DNA of 35,643 nt from Bondarzewia mesenterica (Eukaryota; Basidiomycota; Agaricomycetes; Russulales; Bondarzewiaceae): the NCBI GenBank assembly GCA_004802705.1, contig SGPL01000353.1:1-35643 (forward strand), read 5' to 3'. The notes below the pieces were generated by a model. That model did not search any database. It saw nothing but the letters and a program-made list of their open reading frames with translations, and was not told the origin of the DNA. The first letter of the stretch is position 1, and the number at the start of each line of letters is the position of its first letter. Made by a program: the position numbers and the translations under genes. Shown piece by piece: positions 21,137 through 32,239 of the stretch.

Positions 21137-23752
21137 CTAGATGACCGTCGTGGCTTTGGCTTGGAGGGGAAACGCGGAAGACATCGGCGACACTTGCAGT
21201 TGCTGGCCAGAAGTTGATGGATCATTGGAGTATAATCGCGAGTCTGGGGTGTCCAGACTGACGGAAGTTGAATTGGAATTGAGACCAGGAGCTACGGTTA
21301 CGCTGGGCGTGGCAGGGGCCACTGCGGAGGAGGAGACTTTGCCAATGTACCAGGACTATGTGGTGTGATTAGATGTGATGGAGTTCTGAATGACGACATG
21401 AAAAGCGGACTTACAGGAACCCAGCCTCGATCGCCTCCGTCCTCTTTCACGGCCTGGATATATTTCAGACTGGATTGATAAAAGAGTTGCGGAAAGAGTT
21501 GCTCACGTATGACCAATGATTATATCGCTTGAACACCCTCAAACTATCATCCTTCATAAGGTCCAACTCCTCGTCCCCCTTCTTCTTGTAATCCATCAAC
21601 GCATACCCAGGGAAGCTCGTTGAGACAATGTTCAAGGGCAAGATAGGTGTCTTGTTACTAGGCACCGGTGACGGCGGTTGCGATCCTGTGCCAGAAACGG
21701 CACTTGCTTCTGCTATAGCTGTCGCTACCGGTACCTTCGTTTCCAGCAGACAGCCGGCAGGAACCCAGCCCTGCTTCGACGTGTCTGAGTCGACGACCCC
21801 AGAACCAGTTGGGTCGCGCTGCACGACCCACCAGCCACGCGCTCGCGAAATTATCACGAAAGTATCTCCACTGATAAAGAACCGCAGCTCAGTGTTAAGT
21901 TGCGGGTGATTGCGAATGGAAGTCACTTACACTACGACATCAAATTCATCTTCCTGCTCTGCCATGTACGGATAGATAGCCACGGCATACGATATGTCGG
22001 AGGTAACAGGGACTTCTCTCGCAGGGGTACCACTTGCGCCCGATTCGTCTGGCGTTGATGCTGCAGTCACAGCAGTCAATGGCACAGCCGACTTTGGTTC
22101 TCCAACCCTGTCGCCTGACCCTGATTTCTTGTCTGGACTCAGCCCAGCCTTGTCCGTAGAAGTGTCTTCCCCTCTCTCCTTATTATCAACCGCTGGTGAT
22201 GTGACTTCCGGAGAGCCAGGCTGCTGGACACTGACGCCTGTCATGGGTGGGGGTGTGCCAAGCGTATTCTCTGACTGGACCTGCAGTCGCGGTGGGCGCG
22301 ATAACGATCGCCCGTGTCCACTGCCTGCCTTCTTAGCTGCTGCCGCTGGGTCATTTGATGAGGCCTTTCGTGCGGCTTGCTTCTGTTGAGCAACAGCAAT
22401 AGGCGAACGGATGTCTTTGATATGTTTGAGCATGAACACGGGATTCTTCTGTGCATCTTTGAGTTTCTGAAACAGCAGAAGTGGCTTCTCGTCGTAGCTC
22501 AGACAGCGCTCTATGCGGTTGCCTATGGAGTGGGATTTGATAAGACAATATTGGCGAACGAGTGGACTCGTACTCACTTGGAGGACCATAGCAGATGAAC
22601 ATGGCATAATTTTGCCAGTCGTCGTTGTTTATCTTGTATTTCCGCAGCGCCGCAGGGAGCACCTTCCATGCAGGATCCTCCAAGCTGACCTTGAAGCTCT
22701 TCAAGTTGTCAGAACTCTCCTGGCGAACAGGTTTTGATGGTGCAGCAAGTGTTCCGTTAGGATTTGGCGAGGATGAGGGATGAGCGCTGGTCGGTTTGAG
22801 CTGGGAAGTCGATTGTGTCGGAAGTGTCATGGATCGATTATACGACAAGTCGTGCTCGAGACGATGGGGAGATGCATGGGGAGACTCAGTAATTTCGGGC
22901 TTGGTGGGTGAGCCGGTAGATTTGACATATTGCGCCCATTTAAAAGATGGTTGTCGTGCGATAGGGCTGTCTTCCGGCTGTGGAGAATCTGAGATCAGGA
23001 CATCACGACAATTGCAGGGTCTACCACGGTAAGACAAGAGCAAGTAATTGGATAAGGTCATGTAGAAATTCCTCTGGCGACCAAGCCATGCGTTGGTAGA
23101 CGAGTAGGAAACCATGATAGACCACAGATAAAAGACAAATGACGCACCCGACTGCTGCTATGGGAAGATCGCATAGAATTCAGGTCATCCAGCGTCGTAT
23201 AGACTGTCTGTGATAGTCGCTGATTCTCCATCTCCAATGTTCGAAGGCGGTCATCTTGTCCATGGTCAGTTTAACCCCGGGAAGAGGGTGGGTGTGCGCA
23301 CCTTGATCCCGTATAAGTTCGTACAACCTGTCAACACTGAGGAACTCTGCTCTCTCCTCCGCCTCAGCTATAGAAGTAGACATATTATACCATTGTTGAG
23401 CAATAAGAACAAAATTCGACGTACATGGCGGTATGTATTGGCCTGGCTTGATCGGCACATTGTGAGCGAGTTTGGCGAGATATATCGCCTTCAGGATAGC
23501 AAGACGTTGTCCAACAGTGGCTATCCCAATCTCTTTAAGGCTTTCGGCATCTATTATGCAAAGTACATCTCCTGATATGTTGTGTTCTGGAGTGATGTGG
23601 TTGGGAAGGTCCTAAACAATAAGGTGGACTGTGAACTCACCTCGTATTTGGTTCTCGTACTGTGGGTACCCAAGGTTGGACAAGAATAGCTGCACGTCAT
23701 CCTCCCCCCAATCAACGATGCGTCCTCTTGGTTCTGGATTAGCGACGTCCAT
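21137..23752 (-). CDS. UBC2: STE50/UBC2-like MAPK adaptor (SAM-RA-SH3-SH3)
   Basis: Adaptor that links upstream GTPases to the Ste11-type MAPKKK in mating and filamentation signalling. Exon 1 (start 23752) gives VDWGEDDVQLFLSNLGYPQY. A GT-AG intron leads to NISGDVLCIIDAESLKEIG and VGQRLAILKAIY, a complete SAM domain. A coiled-coil segment follows (RLRTLEMENQRLSQTVYTTL). After a Ser/Pro-rich linker, the Ras-association domain is FKVSLEDPAWKVLPAALRKY to KPLLLFQKLKDAQKNPVFML. Two C-terminal SH3 domains follow: SYAVAIYPYMAEQEDEFDV with WWVVQRDPTGSG and QGWVPAGCL; and ALMDYKKKGDEELDLM with NHWSY, AVKEDGGDRGWVPSWYIGKV. The paired C-terminal SH3s match basidiomycete Ubc2 rather than ascomycete Ste50, which lacks them. 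The end at 21137 follows a Ser-rich tail. Confidence 0.9.
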
Positions 23753-23938
23753 AGCGGGAATGTTGAGTGCATGAAAGCTGCCCGGATTATAATAATCGTC
23801 TGGCAGAAAGAACCGCTACCGGGATTTGCCACTGACCCACGCACGCCACCGTTTCACCCTTTTACCGTGACCACCACTCTCGAGTGCCTCGGTGCTTGCC
23901 TCCCCTATGTTCCTTGCTCTTGAGGCTCTGCGGTGAAC
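23753..23938. promoter_or_regulatory. Shared divergent promoter, UBC2/aftiphilin-like gene
   Basis: The 186 bases between two divergent start codons must carry both core promoters. I see no strong TATA box. The stretch is fairly GC-rich, with a pyrimidine-rich patch upstream of the plus-strand gene (about 23895-23925). Confidence 0.5.
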
Positions 23939-26900
23939 ATGGACGACCTTTGGGGGAATGCGTGGGGTGACCCCACCGAATCCTCGTTCAATTCTCATGC
24001 TAAAACCTCGCCATGGAGCTCAAAACCACAGACACAGCCGGTTGACGAAGAGACTGATATTGCTATGCCATCTTGGTCTACAGGTACAGCAATCCAGTGG
24101 AACGAGCCTTCAGAAAATGAAGCATCCTTGTGGTCTCAGGCACCTCCTCCTGCCAGATGGTCTCCCACCAACGCGTACAGCGACCTCGCCATTGGGAAAC
24201 CACACTTCTCTGAAGCCGTAGGGTCCTCTAGCAGATCGTCAACTCCCAAAGAGGATGTCTCTTCGTCGCCTCCAAATTCTCCACCGTCGCACACCTTTGA
24301 GCGAAATCCCCCCCTTTCCAAGTAGTACAGGAGATGCATCTCCGAGACCCCAACCTAGACCTTCGTCTCCCGTACCTTCTTCGCCATCCAGTCCCGATGC
24401 GTTCGGCGGATTTGAGACTGGAGAAATCGCAGATAATATAGATGCATGGCATCCATCACCCGGAGACCTGGAAGATGATATTAAAAATGTGAATGGTTGG
24501 GGTTCGGCGTGGGCGGACACGGAGGCGGTCGAGTCCACGCGGGCGGAACAGGAAGCTATAGATGAATGGGAGGCTGCTAAAAGGCAGAAGGAGGCAATGG
24601 ATCGCAGGGTGGTGAGCTCGATTGACATAAGACGCTTGAAACTTAGAGTCATTTAAAGTGTAACTACCCACCAGCCTCCCGAGCTTCTTGCGAATATCCT
24701 TCAACAGGTAGAGGAACTCTCAAGAACTGTCTGGCCCCAACCTGAGAGCTTGGACGAGGAGCCGGAATGGCGGAAAAAGTTGCACATTGGTATGGATACC
24801 GTTGAGGGCCTGTAAGGATCCATCGCTCCCTCGTTGAAATTGATTTTGACCAATTCATTGAAGTGACGCCTTGATGAACCGCTATACTCCGAGCATGACA
24901 TTGCCACAACTCAAGACCTTTCCACAAAGTTTCACGGGAAAGGCAATGATCAATTCGCTGAAGTTGTCCCGAAATATCCCTCTTTCGAAGAGCAGTCCCA
25001 TGGCAAACTTCTTGGCTGCCAAGGGATCAGTGGCATGGGAAACCTCCATCAAATCCCGAGTGGATGTGGTACAAGACGAGGTTCCAGCTGGGTGGCGAAT
25101 AATGGAGAAAGATATGGAGAGAGAGAAAGTGGAGGAGAAAACGAAAAGGGGGGGAGGTGGACTATTGGCGAGTTTATGGAACAGGCGGGCGTCCAGTACA
25201 CCGCGGGAAGGCACGCAGGTAACCTCACCTGTACAGGAAGGGTCTGAAGGGGGGGGAAGGGACAGCTTCTACGGCACGCTCGAGCATGGAAAGTGTCAGG
25301 TCTTCTGCGTTCATCGCGAGCAAGGTAGTTCCTTCGTTGGTTTCATCTTCGACTTCTTCTGCGGGATCGCCAGCTGCCTCGGCCACGCAGACAGCGCCCA
25401 TAACATCTGTATTGGCGTCTCCGTCGACTACTCCTCAGACTCCGTATTCCGAATCTGGCCTCCCTTCCTTCGAGCCATTTGCACCGCCTGAAGCCCAAAT
25501 GGCCTCTGCTCCATCGGCTGTGTCCCGGTTTTTCAACCGCTTCTCACGTTCACGCGTCCCCTCTTCATTATCGCCGCGCAACTCTATGGCGCTGTCTACG
25601 GACGATCTTGAATTCCTGTCGGATCTGGTCCCCAGCGCAAACGATGTCGATGCCAATGCCGAGGAGAAGGACATCCAGCTAAGAAGTCTCGCCAGTATGA
25701 TCGCAAGTAAGCCGATTGGCGGGAAGTTGCCAGCTCCTTTGCCTCCTCCGCCTTCTGCATCTTCGGCGGTGAAAAGTGCACCGCCCTCGGCAAATGGGTC
25801 AGGCACAAAATCGCCAAACGGAAGCCTCATGTCCTTCGATGTTCTCACCCCCAATCTTCCTGAGAAGAGTCCATCTCCCGTCACCACGGCGTCCTCGTCA
25901 ACGCTTCCTCCGCCGCTCGCTCCTAGCCTACGCCCGTTGGTCCCATTGTCGAGACCCTTGAGCCCGGCGCCGTCACCCCTCACTCCCCCGAACCAGTCCT
26001 CAAGGTCCCAGGTGCAACGAGCTGGCCGTACCAACAGCCGTTCGTCAATGTCATCTGTGTTGCCCTCGCCGGGAGAGGTCAAGACTTCACATTCCACATT
26101 CCCGCTTCCTCCCTCATCGACACGCGCATCATCGGGGAACAATCGTCCCACAAGTGCGACAAGCTCTTCCTTTACTAGCTCGCGTTCACAGAGCCCTGGT
26201 CTTCTTCCACCCCCACCCCCACCGTCTGTCAGACCCTCGCCACTCACTGTCGCGCCATCACCTAGACTGGCACAACCTCCTCTCTCGTCCAAGCCCATGT
26301 CACCTTCAACGAGCGCAACCTCCATCCTATCATCAGCATTCGACGGCGGCGACAGCTTTACAGGATTCCACTCCTCATCCCCAGCTGAGACATTCAGCTT
26401 CTACGACACCACCGCGCCCGACCGCCAACTTCTCAACGGTCAGCAGTCAATACCCCAATCCTCCTCTCTATCTTCCATGCTCCCCCCGCCTCTCTACGTC
26501 CTTAAAGAACACGATGCCTCGCAAACCCGCCCCCCTCGACGACGACGACTTTGGCGACTTTAGCGCCTTCGTCTCGTCCCCCATGCGTTCGCCCAGTCCT
26601 CCCAAACCGCCCTCCAAACCCATCCTCAACCCCCCACCCACCTCACCGTCCCCCGCATCACCCTCACGTTCACCCACTATGACCGCGATGACGACCTCAC
26701 CCACGACCATCGCCGAGCGCCGACGTTCTCACCTGCACGCTCTCAACCTCGTCGAGCGGGCGGCAGCCATGCCGGGCCGTTGGCCCACACCGAAATCTCC
26801 TTTGCCAGATGCACTCCTGCCTCCACCGCCTCCCGCCAGCACGGGGCATCATACGAATCTGCTCGGCGATGCGGACGCGGACGCGGACTTGCTCGGCGCG

Positions 26901-27163
26901 CCCCGCCGCTCGTGCCCACCCCAATGCCTACGCAATTTCTCTCGCCACCCCCGGTCTCTTCGAACCGCCTGACAGTGCCAGGCGGATCGTCTTTGCATGC
27001 GCCCAGTGCGCGCCGCCCAGACCTGTCGCCCGAATCGATGCCACTCGCGTACCTTGTTCCCAGCGACCCACTCAAGCCCGTCTCGGTGCCGCCGTTGCAG
27101 CCCGCGCCGACCGGCGCTGGAGGGTTGTCCGCCCAGGATCTGAGCTTCTTTGAGGGACTTTAA
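23939..27163 (+). CDS. Aftiphilin/Laa2-like clathrin-AP-1 accessory protein, with frame breaks
   Basis: Large, mostly disordered protein with adaptin-ear-binding type motifs. It starts MDDLWGNAWGDP. Then come DAFGGFETG, VNGWGSAWADTE, and after an intron (to 24672) PPELLANILQQVEELSRTVW. Another intron near 24813-24864 leads to ALMNRYTPSMTLPQL, and further on come DEVPAGWRIMEKD and LLASLWNRRASS. A long Ser/Pro-rich stretch precedes LDDDDFGDFSAFVSSP, an acidic-phenylalanine gamma-ear/GGA-type motif as in aftiphilin. The end is LSAQDLSFFEGL at 27163. The coding frame changes at a C7 run (24308-24314), a G8 run (25249-25256), a C6 run (26530-26535) and near a C4 (26901-26904). Each of the first three is mended in principle by one base fewer. 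So this is either a gene with assembly errors or a decaying gene. Role inferred from motifs only. Confidence 0.6.
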
Positions 27164-27468
27164 TTTTTTGGGGGAGGCTGTGTCGTACACCTGTACAGCA
27201 AGGGAGGAGAGGAGAGGAGAGGGGGCGACAGACAATTGTATCTATTATGTGTATCAGTTTCGTCTTATAATTTTTCAGATCCATTTTTCGACGGTGGAAT
27301 TGCGGTGGTCGCTTCGAAGTTCTGAGTGGAACAGTGCCAAGTAGAACGTTTCAGCGAGCGATGCATGCATGGGTACAGTAACCGCACACAACGTTTAGGC
27401 CTGTACGCAGATCTCGATGTGGGCCCGCAATAATAGATACTCAATCACACAATCAACGTTTCAACAAA
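27164..27468. other. Intergenic, convergent 3' flanks
   Basis: About 305 bases lie between two convergent stop codons. They contain a purine-rich patch (gagga repeats near 27204-27224). No gene seen. Confidence 0.55.
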
Positions 27469-29505
27469 TCATTTCTTTCCATTCTTCTTCTTCTTTGATA
27501 CGTTTTTCGCGGGCGTAGGCAACTCTATCGAGCCCCCCGCCGCCTCGCCGACCGACCCTTCGCCCTGCTCGATCTTCGTCCTCGCCTCCAAAAAGAACAT
27601 CACGTCCCTCACCTGATCCTCAAGCTCCCTGACCCGCTCCGAGAGCGACGCGCGCTCACGGTCCACATCCTGCGCCTTCTCCCTCGACTTTTCCAAATTC
27701 TTCAACAACCCCTCACTCACCGCCCTCTCCTCCCGAAGCTCCTTCTCAAACTTACGCGCGACCTCCGTCATCTTCTCCGCCCTACGTTCCGCCCGCGCCC
27801 GATCGCGCTCCAACTCCGCCACCCGCGCAGCGTCCTCCCTCCGGCGCTCCTCCTCCTCCACCCGGGCGCGCTCCCGCTCAGTTTCGACCGCCCGCCGCAA
27901 TTCCTCGAGTGACCTGCAGCGCGCNAGCCTGTTCCTCGTAATACGCGCGCTGCGAATCGAGCTGGGACGTGAGGAGGTACGAATACTCGATCCCGATGGC
28001 CTCGATCTTCTCTGCTCCCAACGAGTCCGCCGCGCTCGGTCCGCCGCCCCCAGCGCGCATGCTCGCCGAGGGAAGCTCGACGAGCTTCCCGTCAGCCTTG
28101 TTTTGGATCAGTCGGTGCACGTACCCGTCCCCCGCATAGTCCCACACGCGCTGCGTCTCGAGCTCCAGAGCGTACAGGTGCGTCGTCCGCTCGTAGTGCG
28201 CGTGTGCGTGCGCCCGTCCATACCGCCCGCACCCAATGTTTCCGCAGATGAGGCAGATCCAGAGGTTTGTTGTTGAGGAGCAGTCGAAGCAGGTCGAGAG
28301 TGTCGGACTGGTTGGGTTCGCAAAGGGGATGGGAAGGGTCGTGTTGGAGGAGGAGGGGTGTGAAGTGCGCAGGGTCTGAGAGTAGCGGCAGACGGGACAT
28401 CTGGAAGATCAAATGGCGTGTAAGACCTGAAGACGCGGAATGAGTGAGGGAATGACTCACCGACTGTCGCCCCACTTGCTGAGGCACATACAGTGGAACG
28501 TATGCGAACAGGGAACGGTGACCAGGCCTGTCACCGCGGAGTCCATGCGCTCCAGACAGACGGGACAGGTTGGAAGCTCGTACATGGGTGCTTGTGCAGA
28601 GCCAAGACGAGATATTGCTAGCGAAAGAGAATCCTCAGTGTCGATACTGACGGAAGACACATGGACAACATGACACGTTTCGGGCTGGACGGCGGGCTTG
28701 TCCGTCAGGACATAGACTTGGCAGCGCTAGAAAAATGGGACTTGCCTCCATTGAATTGAACGGTTTGCCGTTGTATGCCTCCGCGAACTCTACAGCATCT
28801 TCCATTTTCCTAAATTTCATCAATACAATAGAACGGTTCGGGGCTGAATCCCTTCCAAAATCGTCCAAATGAGATTGATGCGTTCGCTAACGACACGGGG
28901 GGGGTGCACACCTGATCATCCGCAGATGGGCCATGCCTTCTGCCGCGGGTGCGACGAAGGCCAAAAAATCAGACGGGGTCATCCACGAGGGCACGGCAAG
29001 GACGGCGAGCATGATGCCGTCAGTCTCCGCATCGTCAATGACGGTCCTTACGGAGTCTGACGGTGCCAAAATCTCGGACGTCTCGGTATTTGGCTTGGCA
29101 GCATCGCGGAAGACGTGCACGACGCCCTCTGGGAGGTTCGTGGAGCCCGACTTTGTTCGAGTGTGCGGGACGAACGTCGCGCTCGCGGTGCCTGTGAGCA
29201 CGAAAGTTCGATTGTCATTCAGGGGGTGAGCAGGCTGATCAAGGCGTACCTCTGCCCTGCTGCTCTTTCTCTTTCCCGCCAAAGAGGGGTTTGGACATGC
29301 TCTCAAAGTCGACCCAGTCGATTCTGATCTGCCCGAACCTGTAGTCGGGGTGTGGCTGAGTCAGGGAGGAAGACGAGGGTTTGTGGGTGTGGGCAGGGAG
29401 GTGCTGCCAGAGAGAAGACGGGATGAAGTGGTCTGGTGTGTGTGGTTGAGAGGAGGATATTGGGTATTTTGTGTGGAGGACGATTCGGAGGTGGTATGCA
29501 CGCAT
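27469..29505 (-). CDS. ETP1: ETP1/BRAP2-like RING and UBP-zinc-finger ubiquitin ligase
   Basis: BRCA1-associated protein 2 family; the human protein tunes Ras-MAPK signalling and yeast Etp1 acts in the ethanol response. The start at 29505 gives MRAYHLRIVLHTKY. Exon 2 (after an intron at about 29192-29250) holds the BRAP2 RRM-like domain: VPSWMTPSDFLAFVAPA, continued by FGRDSAPNRSIVLMKFRK and AVEFAEAYNGKPFNSMEA. The RING is CPVCLERMDS, PCSHTFHCMCLSKW, then CPVC. The UBP-type zinc finger is CFDCSSTTNLWICLICGNIG to CGRYGRAHAHAHY, then HLYALELETQRVWDY. A long coiled coil (ERARVEEEERRREDAARVAE) ends in a Lys-rich tail at 27469. An 'n' at 27925 sits just where the frame jumps; dropping that base joins AYYEEQAA to SLEELRRAVETE. 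All catalytic zinc ligands are present. Confidence 0.92.
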
Positions 29506-29551
29506 GAGAGGAGAGAGAGAGTGGCTGGTCTCTATTTGGCAATTGCTTCCA
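29506..29551. promoter_or_regulatory. 46-bp gap between divergent start codons
   Basis: Start codons of ETP1 (29505, minus) and the Nudix gene (29552, plus) face each other over 46 bases. The gap includes a purine-rich gagaggagagagaga tract. Transcripts must begin inside the opposite gene or have very short leaders. Confidence 0.6.
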
Positions 29552-30622
29552 ATGTTGGCCAGGACACTGACCACCACCACAGCCGCCGCGTCCGCCTCTT
29601 CCTCTCGCTTCCCCCTCTCCCCCTACTTTTCCTTCTCATCCCCGCTCACCCGCGCCTCTCTCTCTTCTATCCGCAAGGCCCTCGTCGACAACTACAAACA
29701 TGTCCACCCAGACCAGTCCGAGACCCACGCTGCCGTGCTCATCCCCCTTTGCAACGTCAACAATGTCCCCGGCATCCTCTTCGAAGTCCGAGGAAAGCTG
29801 AGGACGCACTCGGGTGAGGTGAGGTGCGGACGCTGCTTCTCGCCTGTCACCTTCGTTACTCACCCTCAATTAACCATTCCATACACTCCTGCATTCGTTC
29901 ATCTATCCTCAAATCAAAATGCAGCTTCCCAGGCGGCAGAGTAGACCCGGTTCGTGCGCGTCTCCTATACATATCTTTGAGCAGCACAAGCTGCTCTTTG
30001 TTCAGCGCCTCTTGACTTTGAGTTGCTCGGTTTCTTGTTCTAGACCGATGCGTCCTTACTGCATGCCGCCCTCAGAGAGACGCGCGAAGAGGTCGGCATC
30101 CATCCTGAGCAGATTGAGATCCTAGGACAAGTGGGTCCCCCACAGCGGTCTCTGGGAGGCATGCGAGTCTGGCCGTTCGTGGTAAGTGAACCCACGCCCT
30201 CTCACTCCTAATTCATTCAGCAACACGGTATATTGATGGGGCCATTCAACTATCTCCCACAGGGTTTCGTATACCCGTCGGCAGAATCTCGTAACGACAA
30301 CATCGACGACGCAGACGCCCCTCTCCCCTCGCTCTCCATGTCCTCCCTCTCCATTTCCCATCCAGAGGTGGCAAATGCCTTCCACCTCCCCTTTTCCGAG
30401 ATGATCTCCCCCGCACGGCTGCGTACGCACCTCTTCCGCGGGGACGAACCCTGCTGGGCCATTACGGTCTCCGACATCGTCGATCAAGAAGGCGTCGGCT
30501 GGGCGAGCGACCCTGCACAGCGCGACGAGATTGGCGGGGACAGGGGCGAGAGACTAGAAGTTTGGGGTCTGACGGGGTGGTATCTGTCTTTGCTGATGAA
30601 GGTGTTTGAAGTATACCGATAG
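29552..30622 (+). CDS. PCD1: Nudix hydrolase, coenzyme A pyrophosphatase-like (PCD1/NUDT7-8)
   Basis: Splits CoA, and probably oxidised CoA, into 4'-phosphopantetheine and adenosine 3',5'-bisphosphate; family members are peroxisomal or mitochondrial. Exon 1 begins MLARTLTTTTAAASASSSRF, a Ser/Thr/Arg-rich N-terminus that could be a mitochondrial presequence. It continues to THAAVLIPLCNVNNVPGILF. Short exons then give FPGGRVDP, and from 30044 TDASLLHAALRETREEVGI. Together these form the Nudix box G-x5-E-x7-REUXEEXGU with its metal-binding glutamates. The CoA-subfamily motif follows: LGQVGPPQRSLGGMRVWPFV. After one more intron the tail runs from GFVYPSAESR to EVWGLTGWYLSLLMKVFEVY, ending at 30622. 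Four exons, GT-AG introns. No obvious C-terminal peroxisome signal. Confidence 0.92.
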
Positions 30623-31016
30623 ATGAGAGATAGAAAGGACAGCGTCTCTGTTTGCTGCATATGGTGCGGTGCTGGAGGCATACCGATAGAATGGACTCTT
30701 CTTCTCCCTCATGTGATAGAGCTGTGGTAGTCTCCCACCCAAATGTATTACTGATGTCCCTCTATAAATGTCGGGCGACGGAACGAAGTGAAAGGATTGG
30801 CTCGGCTCATAGGATGGCACAGGTGGAGGGAGGAAGGTGCGGGGACTTGGACTTGCTCCAGCAGAGAACGACGGCCGTGCATCTCCGAGTCGGGCATCAC
30901 ATATCAGATGTCGGCGAAAACCCCCAATTGCGGCTGCGCCTAGCAAAAATAACGCACAGACACGCACGCACACCTACTAAGAACCCCGAAAGTCGATTCC
31001 CAACAGCTCAACTAAT
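30623..31016. other. Intergenic, convergent 3' flanks
   Basis: About 394 bases between two convergent stop codons. Short ORFs on both strands lack motifs. No repeat or RNA gene seen. Confidence 0.55.
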
Positions 31017-31948
31017 TTAGGACGGAGCCCCGACACCCCCGCGATGGCGCAGCGCCGCGTCCTGAGGGAGGGGAAGGGAAGAGACACGGGCAGATGGAGG
31101 GGTTCCCGCGCCCGGGTCAGCGTCCTCTTGTGTGACGCGCAGTTTACGCCGTTCGCTTGCGGGGATCGCGCGGGCTTGGGCTTGGGCTTGGGCTTGAGAT
31201 TGGGTTTGGGGATGGGCACTGCCCGAGTTCTGCCGAGCGCGGCGCGAGTCATGGATGATGTACAGTACGGTTTCGGAGAGTGCGACGGCTGCGGCCACGA
31301 GGAAGGACAAGAGGACTTTCTAATTTGCGCGCAGCGAAAAGAGCTCATGATAAGCGATTTGACATCGCGAAGGGTGGGGCAGAAAATGAGAAGGACGATG
31401 ATGGGGAAAGAAGGAACGAAGGAATGAGGAGAAAGGGGGGATGGATGGATAAGGTGTGAGGATTAGAAGTTGGGAGACAGACGACTCACCCATTCGTCCC
31501 TCCACCCTGTACGCTGGGCTGCGACCCAAGTCCCCGCGCCCGCGCCCACAACGCTCAACAACGCATTGAGCACGCCCACGATCATGCGCTTATCGTTCAC
31601 CGCGCGCTTCGCCTCGCGCGCGGGGTCTGTGCGGATGACGGGCGGGAACTTGCGGTGTGGGGACGTGCGGGTGCCCGCGAGGAGGGCGATCATCGTGTAG
31701 TCGTTTGGGTCGAGTGGTGGAGTGGCGGAGTGGAGGGAGGAGANGCCGGGTGCGGTGCGTGACCATTTGGAGATGGCGAGGAGGAGGGGGTAGGGAATTG
31801 TTTGTGTGGACGAGGCATGCGGGGTTGGGGAAAGGTAGGGGGAAAGTTCAGAGTCGAGTGCTGGCGGCAAAAGGGAAAGAAGAGGACGCAGTGTATCGAG
31901 GAGATGAGGCTCAAGAGAGGTTGTAAGGTCCTTGAAGGTGTCCGCCAT
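31017..31948 (-). CDS. VMA12: VMA12-like V-ATPase assembly factor
   Basis: Endoplasmic-reticulum membrane protein needed, with Vma21 and Vma22, to assemble the V0 sector of the vacuolar proton pump. The start at 31948 gives MADTFKDLTTSLEPHLLDTL. Further on are PLDPNDYTMIALLAGTRTS and the conserved PAREAKRAVNDKRMIVGVLN. The first membrane span is VGVLNALLSVVGAGAGTWV. The exon ends GWRDEW and a GT-AG intron (about 31319-31488) leads to KVLLSFLVAAAVALSETVLY, the second span, then IIHDSR. The C-terminal tail has an Ala-Gln repeat encoded by a hexanucleotide microsatellite and ends at 31017. An 'n' at 31744 falls inside the coding region but does not change frame. Two spans near the C-terminus match the family. 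Confidence 0.9.
31172..31195 (+). repeat. Hexanucleotide microsatellite (gggctt)4 inside VMA12
   Basis: Four perfect gggctt units followed by degenerate copies (to about 31212). Read on the minus strand they encode alternating Gln-Ala and then Pro-Lys in the C-terminal tail. Length is likely to vary between strains. Confidence 0.85.
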
Positions 31949-32239
31949 AGCGAGATGGTAGATGAAAATTTCGTTGACGCTGTTGAGGACGGCGTTGAGA
32001 CTCAGAGAGACAACGGTCGGCCCTCGGCCCTCCGCGAAATATTCCCACGCGAACTCGACTTTGTATTCAGCTTGTTTCCTTTGTCACAGTAACTTGAGTA
32101 TTCAAACTTGCCTCGACGCCTCCCTTGCCTCAGGTACCTTGAAATCTTGGACAGCCCCACCCTTTACGTTTGAGCCTCAGGTACGACTGCTTGTAAAACG
32201 GTTCACAGCTCGTCCAGCTGTCGTGCCTTAGAACGCACT
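31949..32239. promoter_or_regulatory. Divergent promoter region, VMA12/ataxin-10
   Basis: 291 bases between two divergent start codons. No strong TATA box. The stretch between 32090 and 32170 is moderately pyrimidine-rich on the plus strand, before the plus-strand gene. Confidence 0.45.

Noticed and set aside
25435..26325. 296-codon ORF on the minus strand
   Set aside because: It is antisense to the Ser/Pro-rich coding stretch of the plus-strand gene. Its Gly/Glu/Arg-rich composition is what such a shadow would produce, and it has no motif.
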